NCBI GenBank assembly: GCA_949751835.1
Contig: CATKHK010000002.1
Location: 434,001-498,000 of the forward strand
DNA from: Blepharisma japonicum
Lineage: Eukaryota; Ciliophora; Heterotrichea; Heterotrichida; Blepharismidae
Direction: 5' to 3'
Length of the DNA: 64,000 nt
The notes beneath the pieces are model-generated. The model was not told the DNA's origin. It saw nothing but the letters and a program-made list of their open reading frames with translations, and did not search any database. The translations under genes were made by a program, and so were the position numbers. Shown piece after piece: positions 55,854-64,000 of this stretch; within the stretch, counting starts at the first letter, position 1; every line of letters begins with the position of its first letter.

Positions 55854-58496
55854 TTATTGGGAATTTTTAACAATAACTCTATCTAAGCTGAGCTTTTTGT
55901 TATGTCTTAATCGTGATCTCTCAAATGATTTTTCTGCATTGTCCATAATATAGGAGCTTTGGAAAACCATTGAGTCTTTTAGTTCTGGAATCACAGGCTG
56001 CGCATAGAAAGATTTATTTGTTGTGTTGAAATATGCGTCTCCTCTTAGTCCATATACATTATTAGGATTATATGGTAAAAGATAAACAAAATTCCCACCA
56101 TCCTGAGTATTTTCACTCTCTATATCTGCATCTGGATTTTCCCAATTGTATTGCACTCCAATAGAAAGCTCTTTAAGATCTTTCATTTTTAAATCGGATG
56201 CTGTCATGACAGCAACATCAGTGACAGACACTGAATTTCCATTTTCTCCAATTTTTATTCTTGGGACTGGTTTTAAATAGTCTTCATGTGGAGGTTCTGA
56301 AGAAGGAATTGATTGATGTTCCCACTTCATAGAAAAATCTTCATCATTCACTTGGCTACTACTTTGAGGGTTTTTATTAATTTTAAATTTTGGTTTATTT
56401 GGAGAGGAAGGGGTAGTTTCGTCAGAATTTTCATTAGGACGTTTTTTAGATTTTGGGGATTGTACTGGAATATTTATTTTTATTTTATCTGCTTTTAAGT
56501 TGGTGTTTGAAGTTTCATACTGGGCTTCTTCCACTTTTGTTAGCTGATTATGAAGAGGTCTGTGAGATGAAACTATAGTTGATTGAGAGTTATTTGTGTC
56601 TGTACTTAATTTTGATAAGGGTCTTGCAGACTCTGAACTTGTCTGATCTCTGCTGTATGAAGTCGAATTGAATTTATTTTCTTTGCTCTTCAAATTTTCG
56701 TGTTCTCCTAAAGTGGAGTTTGAATCAGAATTATTAGATGAACTTTCTTTATATTCATTTCTTGTTCTAATTGGAGACCGCTTTTTCGTTTTTTTTTGCT
56801 CTTGATCAATTTCATAATTCGATACTATGCCTTCATTATTTTTATTTTCTTGTCTTATTTTTTTAATTTCTGAATTTCCAAGCTTACTTTCGTTTAATTC
56901 GTACTCTCTAGAAGTCTGTCTAGAGTGATTCTCACTCTCATTACGCTTTGAACTTCTAGAAGAATTTATTGGAGATGAGCCTCTTATGCGTTCTCCTATT
57001 GCTTGAGGATTTTCTTGCTCTTTATTATCACCTTTTTTCCCTTTTCTTTCTTCCAAATATTTTAGCTTTTCTTCTTTTTCTCTTACTGAAAATTCCAATT
57101 TTTCAATATTTTTCATTAATTGTGTGACTTTTCCATATTGGCTTTCAAGTTTATCCTGCAATATGGAATTTTCCATAAATTTTTCTTTATTTTCTTTTTT
57201 TGCATTTTCCAATTCATTTTTCAATATTTCATTATCTCTCTTCACATTCATCAGTTCATTCATACATCCATCTATTTCTCTTTTTACTTTTATCAAATCA
57301 TTTGCTAGATTTACTTTTTCTTGTTCTAAGAAATTAGCTAAAGATTGTTTATTTGATAACTCTCCTTTAAGCTTTTCATTATTATTTAATGCTGCTTGAA
57401 ATTGTCCTTGCAGTTTTTCAATTTGTGCATTCGCATCCTCTATGGTTTTTGGGTCCACATAAAGTGCATAAGTTTGGCAGTCAGCATCAATTCTGTCAGA
57501 CCTGTTTTCTAATACTTTAAAAACTCTATGAGCTGTGCTTCTCTGTAAAATTTTAAATTTTCTCATCAATCCAGTTTCTAATTCGTCAGGATTTAATATA
57601 TTCATATCACTAATTTTTAGCGTAGGAATTTCTCTTTCTTTACTCATTTCTTGATACAGCTCAGATAGAATTTCTGTTGTAGCTCCACTTTGGATCTCAT
57701 AAAGCCTCTTAGCTTTTTGTTTAAGAAGCTGAAACTCACTATCGTCTGATCCAAAAAGTTCATCGATTTCTGCTTTGATTTTTTCTTCTTCAATTCTCAT
57801 CGATTTTACAAGCTCTTCAGATGCCCCTTGAAGCTCAAGAATTTTACATTCAAGCTCTTTGACTTGTTTCTGCAATGATAGTTTGGTTGCTTTATTTATT
57901 TTGCTTTGAGCTTTGTATTCTTCAAAAATGCTTAAAAATAAATTTTTCATATGAGAATTTAGTCTGAAAGTGGAACTTGCTGATTCTTGGGAGTGAGTTT
58001 TCATCATAGGAATGATTTCATCGTAACATTGTTGCCATAATTCAAACTCTTCAGTTAATGAAGATATAGATTTGACTGATTTTTTTTGAGATTTTCGGAT
58101 TTCATATGATTCAATTCTTTCCATCATTTCTCATTTCGTTTGCTTTCCATTGGATTTAACTGCCGGTTCTATGAACTCAGAAATTATCATATCATCTTGT
58201 GAGTAGTTAACTGATCTTGAGCAAATCCCAGCTGTTCTGCACTTAGGAGATACTGATCCAGTTTCTCGAGGAGTCTGATTGAAAAATTTGCGAATATTTT
58301 GTGGGTCATAAAAAGTTTGAGATTTTTCATTAGGGAATACATAAAAATTAAACTCTGGAGAATTAACTTGTGGAGTCATCCTTGTAATTTGTTGACTTAC
58401 TTCTCGAGCCTTACTTGCTATTGGAGGTAATGATTTTTTTGGATTTGATGAAGGTCGAGATATCTTTGGGTCTACTGAAGTATGTCGTTTATTCAT
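55854..58496 (-). CDS. Coiled-coil protein with Ser-rich disordered region
   Basis: 880 residues from ATG 58496 to TAA. I chose this Met (MNKRHTSVDPK) over one 72 bp upstream because the upstream stretch is hydrophobic and AT-biased. The TGA at 58131 is Trp (QTKWEMM). Residues 1-120 are Ser/Pro-rich and basic, residues 130-480 mainly coiled coil (KQVKELECKILELQGASEEL, NLANDLIKVKREIDGCMNEL), residues 490-740 low-complexity and charged, and the end is a small globular part. No known domain; likely cytoskeletal. Confidence 0.78.
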
Positions 58497-58611
58497 TATT
58501 GAATTTATATAAAGGATTTTTATTAAAATTGATTTTAATATACAAAACTCATCGAATTTGCATAACATTTATCAAGCTTATATAAAAGTAAGTCAAAAGG
58601 AAATTAATGTT

Positions 58612-61173
58612 TTAATCGCAAAATTCTTTTGCGTGCAAAAGCTTTTTTCCCATTCCAAACCTTTGAAGGTCTCCATAGATTTCTTTAAAAACTTCCACAG
58701 CTTCATTGTATTTCGAAATTCCTAAAAGTAGCACTCCTTTTCAATACATCGCCTTTGTTCTCAGTGTATCTTGTTTTTCTTCATTTTTTTCATATCTGAG
58801 ATATAATAAATAATCATCAAGAGCACATAGCCCATCTTCCATATAAAGCTTAAATTTTCCTGCTATTTTTCCTATTTTATATAAGAAAGTAGTATCAGAG
58901 CATATAGAAAGCCCAATATAAGAATTCGAAATTTTTGATGGAGAAATCAATGGCATTTCGTTTTTATCAGGATTTAATTTCATTTCTGTTTGGTCTGAGG
59001 CTAATTCTGTATTAATCATCAAGCTTTCAAATCTTTTATGATGTCCAAAACTTTTAAATCTTTCGCTAAATGTGCCTACCCTTCTATGAGTTCTTGATTT
59101 GTCCTGTTTTGGTGATATTGGAGAATTAAAAATTATATCGTCAGTTAATTCTTTTTGCTTTCTTGGAGGAGATTTTAACTTATTTTGCTCAGAAGTAACT
59201 TGTGGGACATGGCTTATGTTTTTATACATATTATAGTTAAATATAGAAGCGGATTTAACAGCTCTGGAAGCAGCAGATAAAAGTTGTTGAAGTGTCGTAG
59301 CTTTTTGGAGGTTATTTGTATAAAATAATGAAGGGTCTGGAATAGGAGGCAGGACCTGAGCAAGGCATTTTAGTAGCGTAATCGCTTTAGCTGGCTTATC
59401 CACAAGCACTAAAATTTTTGCATAAATGATATGTGCTTGCATTCATATAAAAGTTGGAATTTGATTGTTTTTGCATTTCAACACCATTTCTTTTCCAACC
59501 ATTTTCATAAATTGATAATCGCCTATAATTTTCAAATATTTCATTAACTGAAAGTATCCAATCATCCTTCCATTAGACCACTTTACCGAATTTTGTAGTA
59601 ATTTAATTGACTCTTTTTGATTTCCTTCACATCATAATATTTTTGCCATTAAAAGCTCTCCATATTGTTTTTGGAAGCTTTTAACATCTTCGCATAGAGA
59701 TTTGCAATTATTTATTTCTTCATCAGTCATTTGTGTATTCAAGGATTTTTCAATGGTTTCATAAGCCATCATGCTTTCATTTATGCTTCGGATATGATCT
59801 TTCATTTCTGTCACTTTTTTCATTTCAGAGGTTTCCAAATATTTTAATGAATTTTTCATAGCGTAAAATTCTTCAACACTTTGTCTTACAGTTCTATAGG
59901 CTTTCGCAAGCCAAAAATAAATTGATCCATATCTGAATTCATCACATAATTTAATGGATTCTTCTAGTGCTCCTATAGCTGAACCTATACAAGTATAATC
60001 TTGAGCCTTAACTATGAGTTTCCCATATTGGTATAATAGAACTGTATAGCTAGGATAATCAAGATAATGCTGCTGAAGCACTTGGAAGCATTCTCTGAAT
60101 TTATTTTGCCGGAAAAGTGTTTTTGCATATCTAATACACAGAATTATGTTATAATACAAATTTTCTGAAGCAGAAACATAAGAAAATGCAATAGCTGCAA
60201 TTTCTTCTGCACCATCATATTGGTGACTTTTATAGTAATGTTCCCATAGTCTTACATATGCTTCTGGCCGAAACGGGTAAATCTGTATCAAAGCTTTTAG
60301 GACTTCTTTTGCCTTTGAAATTTGATTTTCTCTCATAAAAATTTCACTCCATGCTAAATAGCCATAGTATAGATCGATATCTTTGATTTTTGTAGCATAA
60401 AATTGAGGTAATTCGATTTCTTTGGCTGGATCTAATAAATTTGTGAATGATAAATTAAGTAGTCCTCATAAAGTTTCAATTTTTTCTATGCAAGAGTCTA
60501 AGAGGGATTTACATGTTAATGCTTCTCCTTTGGTAGTGCAAAATGATTTAGATTGAACCAATGAGTACCAAATTTTATATATATCGTCACTATGATTGAG
60601 TTTTGCTGCTTCTTTTAAATGAAAAATAGCTTTATCCATTCTTCCTAGGTAAGTGTACAATTTTCCTAAACCAAAATGTGCTTCGTGGCAATCAGAAATT
60701 TTTGACAATAAATTTGAGAAAATTTTATGAGTCTGCGAGATTTCATGGTCTGGAATTATATCACGAATAGATTTACCAGATACTATATACAGCATAAAGC
60801 AAGAGGCTGGCTCAAGTTTTACTTTATTAAGAGAAAATTCTGCGATGCTTTCTCTGAAGATTTCTTCTTTTATATCGTCACCATTATCTGGGATGTATTC
60901 TGGGTCTTCAGAATCTGAAAAAAGAACTTCAGCAACACCAGTAGATTGATGCCTTAGTCGCTTAGCTTTAGATATCATTGTACGATTCTTTTTGCATATT
61001 CGGACATGAGGGATAGGATTATCATTTAACTTTTTTTCTTCTTGACAACAGTCTTCAGGAAGCTCTAAAAAACTTTCTATTAAAACGTTTTTTTCTGTAT
61101 CTGTTTCATAGAAAAGAGGACCATCTTTGTCTATTTGAAATGTTTTGACACTAGAGCTATCTTCTTGAGACAT
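58612..61173 (-). CDS. TPR-repeat protein
   Basis: 853 residues, ATG 61173 to TAA 58612, continuous over several TGA=Trp codons (ETLWGLL, KILWCEGN, TFIWMQAH, AMYWKGV). The N-terminal 125 residues are acidic with a DSEDPEYIPDNGDD patch. TPR-like helices follow (CHEAHFGLGKLYTYLGRMDK, AIFHLKEAAKLNHSDDI, AKEVLKALIQIYPFRPEAYV) to about 520, then a Ser-rich insert and a last TPR-like stretch (MEDGLCALDDYLLYLRYEKN). The arrangement of acidic N-terminus and TPRs recalls large complex subunits (APC/C or TFIIIC type), but I cannot prove a family. Confidence 0.8.
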
Positions 61174-62662
61174 TTTTAAGACAAATTAAACTGACTATAA
61201 AGAAGTATTTTGGAATTTGCAAACTGATTATATTAATTTAAATAAGAGTTTTCAATCCTTATCCTTATAATTTACTGAGATTCAAGTCCTAACAAAATTT
61301 ATATTTTAATTATTAGTTTTATATAATAAGAACTTTAAATGAAGCTGGCTTTGTAATGCTTGCGCTTTGTATAATGCTTTTTAAGTCCAAGCAAACTATT
61401 GGAAAGCGTCTTAAGAGCAAGTAGAAAATTTTGCTCACCGTTAAAGGAGGGTTAGTTGGTTCATTTTCGGCTTATAAATATTAAATTTTTTAACTCTTCT
61501 TATTTCTTTTTCCAATAATTTTTCTGTAAAGTAGTAAAATTCATATTCATGCTTCTTATATGTAAGCTAGCAAATCTTGGAAGTATAAATTATAAAAGAT
61601 ATTTATTAATCAAATAAACTGATGCTACTTTTATCAATTCTTCGAATTGTGAATTTTTAAAAAATCCTTATAAAAATTCTAATTCACTATAGACTTACTT
61701 CAATTGTATTAATATGATATTTAAAAATATAATTCTTGAATGTCATTTTATTAACATCATAAAATAATGATATCAGAAATAATTTTAATGACTGTTTTAT
61801 CTATAGCTTGCTAATTTTGGATGAATTAATAAGCTTAATTATTAAGTTTCTTATATAGAGAGGACAAACTGAAGCTGCTTGTAGTTTTTTACCAAAACTC
61901 TAGTAATAAAAAAATTTCAATAAGACTTTAGATAAAATTATGATATATAAATATTTATCAATTGAAAATATTTATAAAGTTTAAGCCTATCAGCTAAGCA
62001 ATTTATTATTTCTGTCCATATTTTCATTTTTAATAAAATTAAAATATTTATAATTTAATTTCAATTTTCCAAACCCTACACTAAACCTTTTTAGTATAAA
62101 TTTGGATCTATTTACATCTTTTCTAGAATTTTCTATTTGCCTAATGGGAATTAATTCTCCATTTTGTTTGAAATCTTCTAAATAAGTCACATATTGGCAG
62201 AATAGCTGCACTGACTTAAAACTTTGTTATTTTAAAAGCTAGATAGTTTAACTCAATAAAAGCGTTCTGTTTATTAATTTTTCAAACAGCTCAATTGCCT
62301 TCTAAATTAATGAGTATTTGATTAAATTTTTATCTTCAAGATATATGATATAATTTTTATCAGCTTGAAACACTAATCAAAACAATTTTATTATGCACAG
62401 TCAAATAAAATCAGTGTTTCTGATAATCGAAACTTGCACGGTTATTGAATTCTGTTAAAATGGCCAAAGATCATTTTTCAATACAGAAGAGGGATGATTA
62501 AATTAGGATTAGCAAATGTAGCGATTTTGATATTCAACAAATACTCTTTATTTTAAATCTATAAATCGATCCCTTTGATTTAGCAAATTAATTTCAAAAA
62601 TTATAATAAAACTATTTATGTTGAAGACGATAAGGTGCCTTCCTTACTCATCTCTTCACGAA
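61174..62662. other. 1.5-kb AT-rich region, no convincing gene
   Basis: Between the TPR gene start and the 3' end of a small gene, both on the minus strand. Strong AT bias. A 73-codon frame on the minus strand at 61990-62211 (about LIPIRQIENSRKD) has no ATG at its start and no codon support, and I treat it as chance. No RNA, repeat or transposon end was found. It should contain the TPR promoter next to 61174. Confidence 0.5.
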
Positions 62663-63007
62663 TTACATTCTTTCTGATTTTTTTGTAAAATTATTTTTCT
62701 TTAGCAAGCTTCTTTTTAAGGCGAGCTCCTCTTTAAGTCCAGAATTAAAGTTAACCAATGATTTTGCCTGCTTACTGATTTCCTGCTGCATAGAAGTGAT
62801 CATGCTGTAATCAGACTGAAGCTCGGCAATTTCTTTTGCTGAAGTGGAAAGAAAGTTTTCGCTCTCATTTATGACCCCATAAAGCTCTTCAAAAAAATTC
62901 CCGGTTAAACTGTCAGCGATGCTAGCTGTTTGGTTGGGTACGAAGTAATTCATCTGTACTGGGCTTTGGCTTCCCAACAAAATTTTCGAATCGAAATCTC
63001 TATTCAT
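62663..63007 (-). CDS. Small coiled-coil protein
   Basis: 114 residues, ATG 63007 to TAA 62663. After a short Gln/Ser-rich N-terminus comes a helical segment (FFEELYGVINESENFLSTSA, ITSMQQEISKQAKSLVNFNS, LKEELALKRSLLKKNNF). No known family. A 15-nt GT...AG run overlaps the stop, but it lacks A at position 10, so I keep the simple stop. Confidence 0.65.
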   Translation of the reverse strand: MNRDFDSKILLGSQSPVQMNYFVPNQTASIADSLTGNFFEELYGVINESENFLSTSAKEIAELQSDYSMITSMQQEISKQAKSLVNFNSGLKEELALKRSLLKKNNFTKKSERM

Positions 63008-63332
63008 GGTTACGTTTTTATAAAATTATGACCACTAAGTTGCTATTAAAAATGAGTTTTTAAAAGTGGATAAAAATAGGCCTAATAGATTTACAAAGAA
63101 GAGGCTATGAGGGTGATAATTTATAGTGTAATAAAATATAATAAGAGAAGTTTAAGAGTAAAGTTATTGTAACTGCGAAAATAATCTTCCAAAATATTAT
63201 ACAAAATTCATGATATTTCTCATAGAAACAACAACTAAAAATAAATTTCATTTTACCTGCAAATCAAAATTTTTTTCATAATTATGCGAATTTTATATAA
63301 TAAATTATAAACGTTCACAAAATAATAATTAT
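63008..63332. other. Intergenic region
   Basis: About 325 bp between the small coiled-coil gene start and the end of the edge gene, both minus strand. AT-rich with no feature recognised. Confidence 0.45.
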
Positions 63333-64000
63333 CTATCTAATGTTAAACCTTTGCACTAAATTTTCGACATAGTGATATTTCCTTGCTCCATCCATTTCTT
63401 TCCAAGTTTTTGAGTTAATTTGAATTACCCTAATTCCTCCCAGCTTCTCTAACTGCTCCCTGATGACTTTTGATATGAATACAGTCCCAATCTCTTCTCC
63501 ACTTTCACTATAAATCATATCCCCTTCCTGATTATATATAATTCCAATTTTTGAAGAATTAAATAATAAATCCAATTCCCATTTAGTAACTGTATCTTTC
63601 TCATTTTCCTCCATCGTAAAATTCCTAATCTTTCATATTTGACCCAAAATCTGAACAAATTTCAGCTTAAAATCATGAATATCTTCAGAATTTTTTCTTT
63701 CCAAATAATAAGTATCAACAGCTTGTAGACAAGTTTCTGTGTGTTCAAGTTTTAAAGCGTTTAAAATAGCATGGATTTTGCAATTAAATAATACTTCATG
63801 AAAAGGCATTCTAGGGAGTGATGAAAAATTAAGCTCTTTTGATGATTTTGAAGCATCATTTGAGATAATAAATCTTGGTTCTAGTACTGTGCTATATAAA
63901 AATGGCCTATAGCACATAAGCTGTGATTTTGGGTTCAAAAAAAGCTCATCTGTGCGATTTCTAGTATTAAATCTATCAATAAATCTTTCCTTTATAGCGC
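63333..64000 (-). CDS. Hypothetical protein, 5' part beyond window edge
   Basis: The frame enters from beyond 64000 and ends at TAG 63333; at least 221 residues are visible, joined across TGA=Trp at 63633. The visible part is helical and mixed (HAILNALKLEHTETCLQAVD, TYYLERKNSEDIHDFKLKFV, then GIIYNQEGDMIYSESGEEIG and REQLEKLGGIRVIQINSKTW). The end looks like a small alpha/beta domain. No family recognised and the N-terminus is not in the window. Confidence 0.7.

Noticed and set aside
61990-62211. 73-codon minus-strand frame in the 1.5-kb gap
   Set aside because: Starts at a non-ATG codon, AT-rich, no domain; two-stop code makes such frames common.
62652-62666. Possible 15-nt intron overlapping the stop of the small coiled-coil gene (minus strand)
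   Set aside because: It has GT...AG ends but G instead of A at position 10, and the extended reading adds no recognisable sequence.
1-64000. TGA as stop with readthrough, selenocysteine or pseudogenes
   Set aside because: Many genes show TGA at family Trp positions, none ends in TGA, and no SECIS-like pattern or decay of the reading frames is seen.
1-64000. tRNA genes, telomere repeats and CRISPR arrays
   Set aside because: No tRNA-like cloverleaf with a GTTCGANNC loop was found; no repeated C-rich telomere unit at either edge; no spaced direct repeats.

Overview
The window reads as somatic (macronuclear-type) DNA of a heterotrich ciliate, most likely Blepharisma. Three features point there. 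(1) In-frame TGA codons are frequent and stand where families have Trp (Nudix GKW, katanin p80 SYWARGD, DHHC, PP2C, RCC1, NAA15), while every gene ends at TAA or TAG; read this way, reading frames that look broken become long single genes. Blepharisma is known to read UGA as Trp; Stentor uses the standard code and Condylostoma reassigns all three stops. (2) Interruptions are 15-nt GT...AG introns, the heterotrich hallmark, and five of the six candidates carry A at intron position 10. (3) Genes are dense and AT-rich, with intergenic spaces often under 100 bp. No telomere repeat, tRNA, CRISPR array, transposon or virus-like element was seen.

Layout. 0-6.5 kb: F-x-P-motif protein (5' partial), zinc-finger coiled-coil protein, PX-START protein, PP2C phosphatase, RING/IBR protein. 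6.9-13.3 kb: calcium-dependent protein kinase, a GC-rich island (8.45-8.87 kb, candidate structured RNA), alpha/beta hydrolase, ADP-sugar-type Nudix hydrolase, katanin p80, two small proteins. 13.4-23.2 kb: a 1,670-residue CCDC81-HU/EF-hand protein, B-box/kelch protein, coiled-coil protein, RMI1-like OB protein, UNC119. 24-34.2 kb: NECAP divergent from a PEX14-N/leucine-rich-repeat fusion, a Trp-rich protein, ENY2, a seven-helix membrane protein divergent from a DHHC palmitoyltransferase, PLAC8 protein, ribosomal protein eS19, a tail-anchored protein, a PH-START-like protein, Tctex1 light chain. 34.5-48.8 kb: hypothetical and TPR proteins, two small acylation-motif proteins, DNAAF11/LRRC6, NAA15. 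49-64 kb: divergent histone H2A, a 1.6-kb gene-free gap, USP deubiquitinase, RCC1/coiled-coil protein, coiled-coil and TPR proteins, a 1.5-kb gap, and a 3' edge gene.

Themes. Several genes belong to cilium and microtubule biology (katanin p80, DNAAF11, Tctex1, UNC119, a CCDC81-type protein). A second theme is lipid-anchored signalling: four proteins start with MG followed closely by Cys (CDPK, 145-aa, 349-aa and USP proteins), and the window also encodes UNC119 (a carrier of myristoylated proteins) and a DHHC S-acyltransferase. These are ordinary nuclear genes rather than an operon; the functional links are inference from family knowledge. All calls come from reading the sequence; no search was run.
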